Source: Streptomyces sp. NBC_01476 (GTDB lineage Bacteria > Actinomycetota > Actinomycetes > Streptomycetales > Streptomycetaceae). From it: 64,000 nucleotides of DNA. Position 1 is the first letter of the stretch; every line of letters begins with the position of its first letter. Position numbers and translations under genes: made by a program. Shown here in pieces: positions 17,179 through 26,032 of this stretch. The notes under the pieces were generated by a model, which did no database searches, was not told the DNA's origin, and was given only the letters and a program-made list of their open reading frames with translations. The stretch is taken from the NCBI RefSeq assembly GCF_036227265.1, contig NZ_CP109446.1:7333001-7397000 (forward strand). The letters run 5' to 3'.

Positions 17179-17331
17179 GCCGGCGCGCTGCCCCGCGCGC
17201 GAGGGCTGGCCTGCCCGGTGACCGGCTTGCCCGCGCTTCTCAGGCGGAGGGGCGCTCGCGCCATGGCGGACGCCGGTGACGTCCCGTGCTGCCGCCGACC
17301 ACGAACGTACGCCGGAAGACCGCACACGCCG

Positions 17332-18762
17332 TCAGCGCAGCAGCAGAGCTCCCGTGGTGAGCGGGAGGAGGGCGCCGCCGGCGATCCCGAGGGCGAGGGA
17401 GCCCGCGCCCGCGGTGTAGGCGGCCGCGGCGGCCCAGCGGCCCAGGACCGCTTGGGCGTCAGCGGCGAGGCCGTCGTCGGGGTCGGTCCGGAAGACCGGC
17501 CCGAGCCAGCGCAGGTAGTAGAAGAGGGACGCGACGGTGTTGACGACGGCGAGGACCGCGAGCCAGGTGCGGCCGCCGTCGACGGCGGCGCTGAAGACCT
17601 CGAGTTTGCCGAGGAAGACCCCCGTGGGCGGGGTCCCGACCAGGCCGAGGAGACAGATGACCAGGACGGCCGCGAGACCGGGGCGCCGGCGGCCCAGGCC
17701 GCGGTAGTCCTGCAGGGCCCGGGCGTGCGGCAGTTCGGTGACGACCGCGAAGACACCGAGGTTGGTGAGCGCGTAGGCCGCCAGATAGAAGAGCAGGCCC
17801 CGCTGGGCGAGGCCGCTCCGGGTGGCGACGGCCAGGGCCATCAGCAGATAGCCGGCCTGGCTGACGGTGGAGTAGGCGAGCAGCCGCTTGACGGAGGTCT
17901 GGAAGAACGCGGCGAGGTTGCCGAGGGTCATGGAGGCGGCGGCGAGAACGGCAAGCAGCAGCGGCCAGTTGACGTCGGTGCCGGACAGGGCCTGGTGGAG
18001 GAGACGGTACGCCGCGATCAGTCCGCCGGCCTTCGGCAGCGTGGTGACGTACCCGGCGACCGGGGCCGGCACGCCGTCGGTGACGTCGGGGACCCAGAAG
18101 TGCGCCGGCACGCCGCCGATCTTGAACAGCAGCCCGGCCAGGACGGCGACGAAACCGACGGCGACCAGGCCGTAGGAGGCGCCCGGCAGGGCCGTGCGCA
18201 GTCCTGCGTAGCCGGTGGCGTGGCCCGCCCCGTACAGTACCGCGGTCCCCGCCAGCATCACGGCGCCCAGTAAGGCGCCCACCAGGTAGTACTTCAGGGC
18301 CGCTTCGGTGCTCGCCGCGTCCTTGGCGAAGCCGGCCAGCGCGTAGGCCGGGATGCTCGCCAGCAGGTAGCCCGCGAAGGCCATCAGCAGGTCGTTGGCG
18401 CCGATCATGGCGAGTGTGCCCGCCGCGGAGAGCAGCAGCAGTACGTAGTACTCGGTCTCACGTTTGTGCCGGCGTACGGTCTCCACCGACATCATCAGCA
18501 CCAGCAGGAGAGCGCCGAGCACCGTCAGGCGCCCCATTCCGGTGGCGGCGTCCACCGCGAAGGTGCCGCTGAACACCGTCTGCTGCCGGCCGGTGGCCAT
18601 GGTCACCGCCGTGCAGACCAGCCCGGTCACGCAGGCCACCGCGGCCAGCACCCCGACCGCCCTCTGGCGGCGGCGGGGCAGCCACGCTCCGGCGACCAGG
18701 CCGATCACCGCCGCGGCCACCAGCGCGATCTCGGGGAGCAGGGCGGCCAGATTCTGGTTCAC
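17332..18762 (-). CDS. nuoN: Complex I membrane subunit NuoN-like
   Basis: A 476-residue antiporter-like subunit starting at a GTG that overlaps the nuoM stop by 4 bp. The proton-channel core is present: GYLLASIPAYALAGFAKDAA, EAALKYYLVGALLGAVMLAG, LLFKIGGVPAHFWVPDVTDG and SVKRLLAYSTVSQAGYLLMA. It is the last gene of the nuo operon. It normally forms the pumping module next to NuoK in the membrane arm. The frame stays open for 1150 more codons upstream, but that part is arginine-rich shadow of nuoM and nuoL. Confidence 0.93.
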   Translation of the reverse strand: MNQNLAALLPEIALVAAAVIGLVAGAWLPRRRQRAVGVLAAVACVTGLVCTAVTMATGRQQTVFSGTFAVDAATGMGRLTVLGALLLVLMMSVETVRRHKRETEYYVLLLLSAAGTLAMIGANDLLMAFAGYLLASIPAYALAGFAKDAASTEAALKYYLVGALLGAVMLAGTAVLYGAGHATGYAGLRTALPGASYGLVAVGFVAVLAGLLFKIGGVPAHFWVPDVTDGVPAPVAGYVTTLPKAGGLIAAYRLLHQALSGTDVNWPLLLAVLAAASMTLGNLAAFFQTSVKRLLAYSTVSQAGYLLMALAVATRSGLAQRGLLFYLAAYALTNLGVFAVVTELPHARALQDYRGLGRRRPGLAAVLVICLLGLVGTPPTGVFLGKLEVFSAAVDGGRTWLAVLAVVNTVASLFYYLRWLGPVFRTDPDDGLAADAQAVLGRWAAAAAYTAGAGSLALGIAGGALLPLTTGALLLR

Positions 18763-20261
18763 CGGGCGACCAGTCCCACCACGGTGCGGCTCGCGGGTTC
18801 GACGACATCCAGCAGGAAGCGGGGGAGCACCCCGATGACCAGGGCCAGGAACAGCAGCGGGACGATCGCGGACGACTCGGCGGCGGCCAGATCGCCGAAG
18901 CCGCCGGCACCGGTGGACGCCGGCAGCCGCTCGGGGCCGAGGAACATCTGGCGCAGAGCACGCAGGAACAGGGCCGCGGTGAGCAGGATTCCGGTCAGGG
19001 CGATGCCGGTGGCGGTGGCCTGGGAGGCGAGGCTGCCGGTGAAGATCTGGAACTCGGCGGTGAAGCCGGACAGGCCCGGGATGCCGAGGCTGCCGAAAGC
19101 GGCCACCGCGGTGAGGGCGGCGAACCGCGGTGAGGGCCCGGCGAGCCCCGAGTAGGCGCCGATGGCGTACGTGCCGCCGCGGTCGTGGAGCACACCGGAG
19201 AGCAGGAAGAGCGCCCCGGTGAGCAGCCCGTGACTGACCATCTGGGTGACCGCGCCGGTCACCGCCAGGGACCGGGCCTGGGTGTCGGTCCCCGCGAGCA
19301 CCCCGGCGGCGCCGACGGCCAGGATCACATAACCCATGTGGTTGACGCTGGTGTAGGCGATCATGCGTTTGAAGTCCGTCTGCGCCAGGGCGACCAGGGC
19401 GCCGTAGACCACCGACACGGCTCCGACGACGATGAAGACCAGGGCGTAATGCCGCCAGCTGCCGGGCAGCATCGGCATCGCGATCCGCAGGAATCCGTAG
19501 GTGCCCATCTTCAGCAGCACCCCGGCGAGGACGGCGGAGCCGGTCGCGGGCGCTTCGCTGTGCGCCGGAGGCAGCCAGGTGTGGAACGGCACGGTCGGGG
19601 TCTTGACCGCGAGACCGACGCCGACCGCCAGCAGGACCAGGGCCGCGTAGGCGCCGCGGCCCGCCAGAGGAGCGGTACGGGTCAGCTCGACGATGTCGAA
19701 GGTGTGCGGCGAGGCGGCCAGGTACAGGCCGATGAAGCCCAGCAGCAGCGCCAGCGACCCGGTGAAGGTGCAGAGGAAGAACTTCAGCGCCGCCGCCCGC
19801 GCCGCCGCACCATTGCCCCAGCCCGCGATGACGAAGAACATGCCCGCGATCGCCAGGTCGAAGAAGACGAAGAACAAGATCAGGTCGAGCGCGACGAACA
19901 GCCCCACGCAGACCGTCTGCAGGAACAGGAACAGGCACACGTAGGCACGCACCCGGCGGGTCTCGCGCAGCGCGTAGACGGCGACGGCGAGGAACAGCAC
20001 GCACGTCAGCGCCACCAGCGGCAGGGACAGTCCGTCCACCCCGACGTGGTAACCGACGCCGGCGCCGGGAATCCAGCGCGCCCGCTCCTGGTACTGCGTC
20101 CCGCCGCCGGTGTCGAAACCCGCCCACACCGCGACGACCAGCGCGAGGTCGGCCGCGGCGGCGCCCACCCAGGTCCACCGGTAGACCCGGTCGGGCAGGG
20201 CACGCAGCCCCAGCAGCACGGCGCAGACGAGCAGCGGCAGGAAGGTGATGACGGTCAGCAC
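18759..20261 (-). CDS. nuoM: Complex I membrane subunit NuoM-like
   Basis: A 500-residue antiporter-like subunit. It begins MLTVITFLPLLVCAVLLGLR and carries the quinone-oxidoreductase core (VKTPTVPFHTWLPPAHSEAP, LLKMGTYGFLRIAMPM, DFKRMIAYTSVNHMGYVILA). Length and motif order are normal for NuoM. The start is 6 bp after the nuoL stop and the end overlaps nuoN by 4 bp, so translation is coupled. It should work as a proton-pumping part of the membrane arm. Confidence 0.95.
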   Translation of the reverse strand: MLTVITFLPLLVCAVLLGLRALPDRVYRWTWVGAAAADLALVVAVWAGFDTGGGTQYQERARWIPGAGVGYHVGVDGLSLPLVALTCVLFLAVAVYALRETRRVRAYVCLFLFLQTVCVGLFVALDLILFFVFFDLAIAGMFFVIAGWGNGAAARAAALKFFLCTFTGSLALLLGFIGLYLAASPHTFDIVELTRTAPLAGRGAYAALVLLAVGVGLAVKTPTVPFHTWLPPAHSEAPATGSAVLAGVLLKMGTYGFLRIAMPMLPGSWRHYALVFIVVGAVSVVYGALVALAQTDFKRMIAYTSVNHMGYVILAVGAAGVLAGTDTQARSLAVTGAVTQMVSHGLLTGALFLLSGVLHDRGGTYAIGAYSGLAGPSPRFAALTAVAAFGSLGIPGLSGFTAEFQIFTGSLASQATATGIALTGILLTAALFLRALRQMFLGPERLPASTGAGGFGDLAAAESSAIVPLLFLALVIGVLPRFLLDVVEPASRTVVGLVAR

Positions 20262-20267
20262 GGGCGG

Positions 20268-22166
20268 TTACCTCACCAACAAGGCGATCAGGGTCAACAC
20301 CGCGAAGCTGACCGCGGCCTGGGTGTAGTACTGGTGCAGCAGCCCGGTCTGCGGGCGGCGCGCCCACCTGCCGAGCCGGCGCGCGCCCGCGGCGGTCGCG
20401 CGCACCAGGGCGTCGATGCCGTCGTCGTCGAGCCGGGCGGCGGTCCGCGCCGCCGCGAGGCCGCCGCGGGCGGTCATCCGCACCGCCCCGTCCACGATCC
20501 GGTCGTCGAAGGCGGCCACCGCCCGGGCCAGGCCGAGCACCGGGCGTACGACCAGGGCGTGCGCGGCCCGTTCGAGGTGGAGCCATCCTGCCGCCCATTC
20601 CCGCAGGACGCCGGGGACCGGTACGAGGCGGCCTCCCCACCACCACGCGAGCGCCCCGGCCCCCAGGGCGACCCCGGCGGACAGGCCGAACTGCCAGGGA
20701 CGCGGGCCGGCTTCGCCGGACGCCCCGACCGTGTCCGCCAGCGCGGCGGAGACACCCGGCAGCGCCAGCACGCCGAGCGTGGCCGCGGCGAAGGCGAGCA
20801 GGAGCAGCGGCGGGCGCATCGCGGGGGCGACCTTCCGGGTGCCGGTCTCTTCGGTGTCGTAGCGGGCCCCGGCGTCCCCGGCGCCTCCGGCGTCCTCGGC
20901 GTCCTCCGGCAGCGGGCGCAGCACGTACCAGAGGGCCTTGACGCTGTAGCCGGCCGAGACCGCGGCAGCCGCGAGGCCGACCGCGTACAGGGCGGCATCC
21001 TCGTGGTGAGCGGCGGCCAGGGTCTCGTCCTTGGTCGCCCACAGGGACAGCGGCGGCAAGCCGGCGAGCGTCAGCGCCCCGAGGGTGAACGCGATTCCCA
21101 CTACCGGGTACGCACGCGCGGCGCTGCGCAGCGCGGTGAGCCGCTTGGTGCCCAGTGCGCTCAGCCAGGCGCCCGCGGCGAGGAACAGCCCGGCCTTGGT
21201 CGCCGCGTGCGCGACGAGTTGGGCCGTTCCGGCCGCCACACCGCCGCTGCCTGCCGCGAGCACGATGAATCCGACCTGGGCGCAGGTGGAAGCCGCCAGC
21301 AGTTGCTTGAGATCGGGCTGCGCGACCGCGACCACACCCAGTGCCAGCGCGGTGGCGGCCCCGGTCCAGGCGACCAGCGGCCCGGCCCAGCCGGTCGCGG
21401 CCAGCAGCGGATGGAGCCGCAGCAGCAGATACGCCCCGGCGGCGACCATGGTGGCCGAGTGGAGGAGCGCGGAGACCGGGCTGGGTCCCTGCATGGCCCG
21501 CGACAGCCAGAAGGAGAAGGGGAGTTGGGCCGACTTGCCGGCGGCGGCCAGCACCACGCCGGCCGTCACCACGTGGAGCCACGGCGTACCGGGGTCCGCC
21601 AGCCTGTCGAGTCGCAGGGAACCCGCGCCGCCCGCCACCGCGGCGCCGGCCGCCAGATACAGGCCGAGGTCGGCGGTCCTGGTGGTGAGGAAGGCGGCGT
21701 CCGCGGCCCGCACCCGGTGCTCCTGCCGCCACCGGAAACCGATCAGAGCCCAACTGGTGGCCCCCATCACCTCCCAGGCCATCAGCAGCAGCGCCAGCGT
21801 GGTCGCGGTGACCGTGACCAGCATCGCGCCGGCGAACAGCAGCATCAGCCCGAAGAACCGGCCGCGGTCCGCGCTCTCTTCGAACTCGCCGGCCGAGAAG
21901 AGCAGCACACAGGCGGTCACCGCGGCGACCGTGATCACCATGACGGCGGACAGCCCGTCCACCCGCAGCCCGGCCCTGACCCCGGCGAACAGCGGTGCGC
22001 TCACGGCGGGCCGGGCGACCGCCGCGCCGACGGCCAGACCCAGCGTGACGACCGCGGCGGCGACACCGGCCCAGGAAGCGGCGCCGTCGGCGCGCCGGCC
22101 CGCAAGAGCGAGCCCCGCCCCGGCGCCGAGCGGTACGGCGGTCAAGAGCCACAGCAGGGCGCTCAT
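20268..22166 (-). CDS. nuoL: Complex I membrane subunit NuoL-like
   Basis: A 632-residue distal pump subunit. Its core includes LLMAWEVMGATSWALIGFRW, AAAGKSAQLPFSFWLSRAMQ (the HTWL-type helix), DLKQLLAASTCAQVGFIVLA and GLPPLSLWATKDETL. A long hydrophilic stretch after about residue 440 and an amphipathic C-terminal part correspond to the lateral helix region. It is convergent with nothing, is preceded by nuoK with a 4-bp overlap and lies upstream of nuoM. It is somewhat more diverged than standard NuoL, as expected for a second-type complex. Confidence 0.93.
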   Translation of the reverse strand: MSALLWLLTAVPLGAGAGLALAGRRADGAASWAGVAAAVVTLGLAVGAAVARPAVSAPLFAGVRAGLRVDGLSAVMVITVAAVTACVLLFSAGEFEESADRGRFFGLMLLFAGAMLVTVTATTLALLLMAWEVMGATSWALIGFRWRQEHRVRAADAAFLTTRTADLGLYLAAGAAVAGGAGSLRLDRLADPGTPWLHVVTAGVVLAAAGKSAQLPFSFWLSRAMQGPSPVSALLHSATMVAAGAYLLLRLHPLLAATGWAGPLVAWTGAATALALGVVAVAQPDLKQLLAASTCAQVGFIVLAAGSGGVAAGTAQLVAHAATKAGLFLAAGAWLSALGTKRLTALRSAARAYPVVGIAFTLGALTLAGLPPLSLWATKDETLAAAHHEDAALYAVGLAAAAVSAGYSVKALWYVLRPLPEDAEDAGGAGDAGARYDTEETGTRKVAPAMRPPLLLLAFAAATLGVLALPGVSAALADTVGASGEAGPRPWQFGLSAGVALGAGALAWWWGGRLVPVPGVLREWAAGWLHLERAAHALVVRPVLGLARAVAAFDDRIVDGAVRMTARGGLAAARTAARLDDDGIDALVRATAAGARRLGRWARRPQTGLLHQYYTQAAVSFAVLTLIALLVR

Positions 22167-22468
22167 CCCTTGAGGTCCTGGGCCGCGTCGGCCATGTCCA
22201 CCTGCCGGGCACGGAAGATCGCGGTCGTGACGGCGAAGCCGATCGCCATCTCCACCGCCATCGCGACCAGCGCCGCGACGACGACCACCTGCCCGCTTCC
22301 CGTGGCGGGGGCGAGAAAGTGCCAGAAGGCGGCGGCGCCGACGACGATGCCGCCGATCATCAGCTCGATCCCCATCATGATCATGACGATCGACTGCTGG
22401 GACAGCGCCCCGAACAGGCCGATCGAGAAGAGCCCGGCCGCCAGCAGCAGGAACAGCTCCAGGATCAC
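22163..22468 (-). CDS. nuoK: Complex I membrane subunit NuoK-like
   Basis: A 101-residue, three-helix protein of exact family length. It begins MILELFLLLAAGLFSIGLFG, followed by IVMIMMGIELMIGGIVVGAA with the conserved Glu of helix 2 and a second Glu in AVEMAIGFAV of helix 3. Both glutamates are needed for proton translocation in characterised NuoK. It overlaps nuoJ and nuoL by 4 bp each. Confidence 0.95.
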   Translation of the reverse strand: MILELFLLLAAGLFSIGLFGALSQQSIVMIMMGIELMIGGIVVGAAAFWHFLAPATGSGQVVVVAALVAMAVEMAIGFAVTTAIFRARQVDMADAAQDLKG

Positions 22469-23025
22469 CGGCCCACCCCTCCGCCCACCGGGTCGCGCGC
22501 CGGACGCTGATCGAGGTCGTCGCCGAACCGGTCGTACCGCCCCCGTCGCGTGGCCAGTACGGTGGCCCCCACCATCGTGGCCAGCAGGACGAACCCGAGC
22601 GTGATCATCGTCAGCATCTGGCCGCCCATCAGCGACTCACCCAGCTGGAACGTCGTGTCCGCGGGCCGGGTGCCGGTCCGCTCCGGCCACCGCACCAGCA
22701 GGATGCCGGCGGCCAGCGCGACGAAGACCCCGGCACTGATGACAAGCGAGCCCCGCTTGTTGTGGACCATCGACATCTGCGTCAGGCCGGCCGGATCCAT
22801 CATGTAGGCGACCATGAACACCGCCATGACGACCATCTCCATCACCATCATCAGCACGGTGACCAGGCCCAGATAAGGCAGCCCCAGCACCACCACCTCG
22901 CCGCCGGCACAGACCAGCGACGCCAGCAGCGCGAACGTCGCGCGCGCCATCGAACCGACGGAGAACACCAGCAGGGCGGCCACCAGGGCGAGGACGGCAA
23001 GCACCCCGAACAGCACAGCGGACAC
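22465..23025 (-). CDS. nuoJ: Complex I membrane subunit NuoJ-like
   Basis: A 186-residue protein starting at a GTG (SAVLFGVLAVLALVAALLVF) with TAGGAGAAC 6 bp ahead; the longer frame to 23286 runs into nuoH and is rejected. The helix GLPYLGLVTVLMMVMEMVVM corresponds to the pi-bulge helix 3 of NuoJ. Two further hydrophobic helices follow (SLVISAGVFVALAAGILLV; MLTMITLGFVLLATMVGATV). It ends with a charged tail. It starts 11 bp after nuoH. Confidence 0.92.
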   Translation of the reverse strand: MSAVLFGVLAVLALVAALLVFSVGSMARATFALLASLVCAGGEVVVLGLPYLGLVTVLMMVMEMVVMAVFMVAYMMDPAGLTQMSMVHNKRGSLVISAGVFVALAAGILLVRWPERTGTRPADTTFQLGESLMGGQMLTMITLGFVLLATMVGATVLATRRGRYDRFGDDLDQRPARDPVGGGVGR

Positions 23026-23036
23026 GGACCGTTCTC

Positions 23037-23966
23037 CTACCGGTTGAGTACGACCAACGCCGGCACCAGAGCCTGGAGGACGGCCAGCGGGACGAGGACG
23101 ACCCAGGCGAACTCCACGTACCGGTCGGCACGGACCATCGGAAACCGCCGCTGTATGCACACCAGCGCCACCAGTACGGCCAGGGTCTTGAGCAGCGACC
23201 ACGCCCAGGGGGCCGGCCCGGGCCCCGCACCGCCGCCCAGGAACAGCGGCACCGCCATGGCCGCGCCGGCCGCCAGCCACAGCCACCGGCCCGCCTGCAG
23301 GAGCAGGCGGTCGGCGCCGCTGGTGTCTCCCAGTACCCCGCCGGCGATGTCACGGCCCGCCGGGTAGGAGAACGGGCCGAGGAAACTGAACGCCGACACG
23401 CTCGTCAGAAAGACCGCGAAGGCGAACGGCATCCAGACCGCGAACCACAAGCCGTGCTGGGCGGCGACCACACCGCCCACCCGCAACGACTGCGCTCCGG
23501 TCGCCGCCGAGATCAGCGCGAACATCAACGGCAGCTCGTACGCGAGGCCCTGAGCGAGATACCGGTAGCCGCCGATCAGGGAGAAGGCCGCGTTCTGCCC
23601 CCACCCGGACATCCACAGCCCCGCCCAGGTCAGGACCTCCATCGCGTTGAACCACACCACGCCCACCGAGAGGTCACCGACGGTGCGCCGCCCGAACGGG
23701 ACGACCAGGACCGCCAGCACCGCGGCCACCGGTACGGTCACCACGCCTGCCCGCCGCAGCAACGTGTCCGAGGACGGCGTACGCCGCGGCTGCGCCACCA
23801 GCAGCCGCGGCACCTCCAGCAGCCGGCGCCCCGCCGTGACCACGCCGGCCGGCCGGCCCGCCTCCCGTGCGATCAGCAACGCGTCGGCGGCCACCGCGAA
23901 CACCGCGAGAGCCGGCAGCAGGGCCGGGGCGACGAACAGCGACCACCAGGGAGCGGCGTCAACCAC
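23037..23966 (-). CDS. nuoH: Complex I membrane subunit NuoH-like
   Basis: A 309-residue protein of the NuoH family, starting at GTG with a short overlap with the upstream gene. Eight or so hydrophobic helices are present. Recognisable parts include FSLIGGYRYLAQGLAYELPL, the equivalent of the quinone-cavity helices, and RRFPMVRADRYVEFAWVVLV, which matches the end of NuoH (RxxxPRxRxDQLMxxxWK). Some conserved charged residues differ from canonical NuoH, consistent with a divergent type of complex. NuoH normally connects the peripheral quinone-reducing arm to the pumps. Confidence 0.9.
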   Translation of the reverse strand: MVDAAPWWSLFVAPALLPALAVFAVAADALLIAREAGRPAGVVTAGRRLLEVPRLLVAQPRRTPSSDTLLRRAGVVTVPVAAVLAVLVVPFGRRTVGDLSVGVVWFNAMEVLTWAGLWMSGWGQNAAFSLIGGYRYLAQGLAYELPLMFALISAATGAQSLRVGGVVAAQHGLWFAVWMPFAFAVFLTSVSAFSFLGPFSYPAGRDIAGGVLGDTSGADRLLLQAGRWLWLAAGAAMAVPLFLGGGAGPGPAPWAWSLLKTLAVLVALVCIQRRFPMVRADRYVEFAWVVLVPLAVLQALVPALVVLNR

Positions 23967-25317
23967 GGGCCGCCGCCGGGAGTTGAGCCGCGAGTTCGTC
24001 CGGGTCCGGGTCGAGGCTGGCGACGATGAGGCGGGCCGCCGCCACTTCGGCTCCCGCCAGCAGGCGCGGGAGCACGGCCGCGAGGGCGGCGGACGGCGGG
24101 CGCGGCCCGTCGAGCCGGCCGCGGGGGCCGTGGGGGGCGGCAGGGTCGTGCGGGCTTCGATCGTCCGGCCGGCGTTGATCGGACGGCCGGCTGTGATCGT
24201 CCGGCCTGTCCTGATCGGCCCGCCGGTTCCGGTCGTTCCGCCTGTCCCGGTCGTCCCGCCTGTCCTGATCGTTCGGCCGGCTGTGGTCGTACAGTCGGCG
24301 CCGGTCGCCGAGCGGGCGCCGGTCGTTCAGCCGGGTCCGGTCGTCAAGCCGGGCTACGTCGTCGACCACAGCGGTGAGCCACTCCCGGTAGCGGGCGGGC
24401 ACGTCGCCGTCCGCGCGGGCCGCAGGACCGCTCACGCCGGCGGCCTCCGCTTCCGCCCGGGAGAGTTCTCCCATGCCGCGGGTCAGCCAGTACAGGGTGC
24501 GGGACCGGCCGGTCCGCCGGGCGAACCGCTCGGCCCGCGGCCGGACGGCGGCGGCTTCCGCCCCCGCCACCAGGTCGTCGCGCAGCCGGCGCGCCGCGGT
24601 GGCCTGCCCGGGCCAGCCCGCCACCGCCAGGAACCGGCCCAGACTGTCCAGATGGGCGGCGGCCCTGCGGCGGGCGGCTTCGCCCAGCAGCACCTCTTCG
24701 CCCGCCGCGGCCCGCGTCCACGGCTCGGTCCAGTACGGGGAGACGGCCGCGGTGGCCCCCCACAGGGACTCCGCGAGGTCGGCCCGCTGGATCACGTCGC
24801 CCTGGAGAGTGAGACGCATCGTCAGACCGGCGGGCCAGTCGGGAAGGAAAGGACCGAAGGAGAGGTGGACTCTGTCCAGGGCCAGGCCGTCGCGGTCCGG
24901 GCCCCGTTCGGCCATCGCCGGGCCGGCCGGCATCCCCGTCCCGTCACCGTGGCCCCCGCCGTGGTGGTGGGTGCCCTCGCCATGGCCCTCGATGCCGGGC
25001 CGGGGCAGTGGCGTGGCCAGTGACACGCGGGACGCCGCGACCGCCGCGGCGACCTCGTCCGCCGTCCGCGCGTGCGCCCGGACCCGGGGAGCGGGCATGT
25101 CCCGCCACAACCGGTCGACCGCGGGCTCCAACGACGGGCCGACGGCGCCCGCGACGAACAGGACGTTCGCCTCCGCCGGGGTACGGGCCTCGGGCAGATC
25201 CCGTCGCCGCAGCTCCCGTTCGGCCGCCAGCCGTACCGCGGTCGCGCCCGGCATCGTGAGCAGCAGTACGCGCGGCCGGGCCGCGGTCGCGCGCAGCAGC
25301 ACAGCCCTCAGGTCCAT
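23959..25317 (-). CDS. Cysteine-free NuoB/NuoD-related fusion protein
   Basis: A 452-residue hydrophilic protein between nuoA and nuoH, where nuoB-C-D would be expected. Residues about 48-75 (ANVLFVAGAVGPSLEPAVDR, LWRDMPAPR) look like the middle of NuoB. Residues about 150-185 (DRVHLSFGPFLPDWPAGLTM, RLTLQGDVIQRAD) look like the start of NuoD. TRGMGELSRAEAEAAGVSGP near 290 resembles a later NuoD segment. A His-rich linker (HGEGTHHHGGGHGDG) joins the halves. The protein has no cysteine at all, so it cannot hold the N2 iron-sulfur cluster. About 11 hexapeptide repeats rich in Asp and Arg follow near 325-390. It probably caps the membrane arm; a catalytic role is doubtful. Confidence 0.7.
   Translation of the reverse strand: MDLRAVLLRATAARPRVLLLTMPGATAVRLAAERELRRRDLPEARTPAEANVLFVAGAVGPSLEPAVDRLWRDMPAPRVRAHARTADEVAAAVAASRVSLATPLPRPGIEGHGEGTHHHGGGHGDGTGMPAGPAMAERGPDRDGLALDRVHLSFGPFLPDWPAGLTMRLTLQGDVIQRADLAESLWGATAAVSPYWTEPWTRAAAGEEVLLGEAARRRAAAHLDSLGRFLAVAGWPGQATAARRLRDDLVAGAEAAAVRPRAERFARRTGRSRTLYWLTRGMGELSRAEAEAAGVSGPAARADGDVPARYREWLTAVVDDVARLDDRTRLNDRRPLGDRRRLYDHSRPNDQDRRDDRDRRNDRNRRADQDRPDDHSRPSDQRRPDDRSPHDPAAPHGPRGRLDGPRPPSAALAAVLPRLLAGAEVAAARLIVASLDPDPDELAAQLPAAARG
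24155..24350 (-). repeat. 18-bp imperfect tandem repeats encoding Asp/Arg hexads
   Basis: About eleven 18-bp units encode hexapeptides such as RDDRDR, RNDRNR, RADQDR and PDDHSR near the C-terminus of the NuoB/D-like protein. The units vary in sequence but keep period and frame, so this is an expanded charged linker. Confidence 0.8.
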
Positions 25318-25658
25318 CGCAGCGCACCTTCCCGCCAGGCGTGGGCGACACCGGCAAGCAGCACCGTGAGGAAGGTGAACATCTCGATCACCGCGCTGGG
25401 CCCCATGGCGGAGATGACCCGTGTCCACGGGTACATGAAGACCATCTCCATGTCGAAGGCCAGGAAGAACATCGTGACGGTGTACCAGCGCGGATGGAAG
25501 CGGCTCACCGCGTGCTCGCTCGGCTCAAAACCGGAACCGAACGGCTGGGCGACCAGCGGGTCCGACGTCACCCGGAGCCACCGGGCAGCGCCGTAGACCC
25601 CGCCCACCGCGAGCAGCGCCACGCCGAGCAACGACAGGGCCGCGGTGAACCCGCTCAC
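25308..25658 (-). CDS. nuoA: Complex I membrane subunit NuoA-like
   Basis: A 116-residue, three-helix protein. It has the NuoA signatures [20 protein letters not shown], the first matrix loop, and [20 protein letters not shown] with VFMYPW, the helix 2 motif. The Cys of the usual YECG loop is replaced (FGSGFEP). It is the first gene of the minus-strand operon and overlaps the next gene by 10 bp. Confidence 0.94.
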   Translation of the reverse strand: MSGFTAALSLLGVALLAVGGVYGAARWLRVTSDPLVAQPFGSGFEPSEHAVSRFHPRWYTVTMFFLAFDMEMVFMYPWTRVISAMGPSAVIEMFTFLTVLLAGVAHAWREGALRWT

Positions 25659-26032
25659 CGGCTGCGCCAGGCGTCACGCCGGTGGTCCCGGCGCCGCCGG
25701 AACCGGGCCCCGCCGTCTGCCGGCCTGCCGTGCGCCGTGCCGTCGCCCCACAACACCCGTACCGCTCCTCTTCCTTCGGACTTGACCACCGCGCGGGGCG
25801 CTTTACCGCTTTGTCGCTTTGCCGCCCCGGGAACCGCCGAGCCTTTCGCCCCGGCGGACGCGTCTTCTTCGGACCACGCCAAGATGCTCCCTTTGAACCG
25901 GTATGCCGTGGGGGAGGCGCGCCAGTCCTCCGCCGCCCGCGCCCACACGCCCGAAGCCGGGACGTCGCATTGCGAGACGGTCTGCGTGACGCGTACCACT
26001 CTCCGGGCGCTTCGGTTGGGGCATGCGCGAGC
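25659..26032. other. Divergent intergenic region, nuoA / ComB-like gene
   Basis: A 374-bp region between two outward genes that should hold both promoters. I see no convincing operator or hairpin. The open frame entering from the right has no conserved content and its codon use breaks down before 26033. Confidence 0.5.

Noticed and set aside
18763-22212. A minus-strand open frame extending nuoN upstream for about 1150 codons
   Set aside because: It runs antisense-frame through nuoM, nuoL and nuoK and is arginine-rich without motifs. Only the part from 18762 down is NuoN, and it has a GTG start coupled to nuoM.
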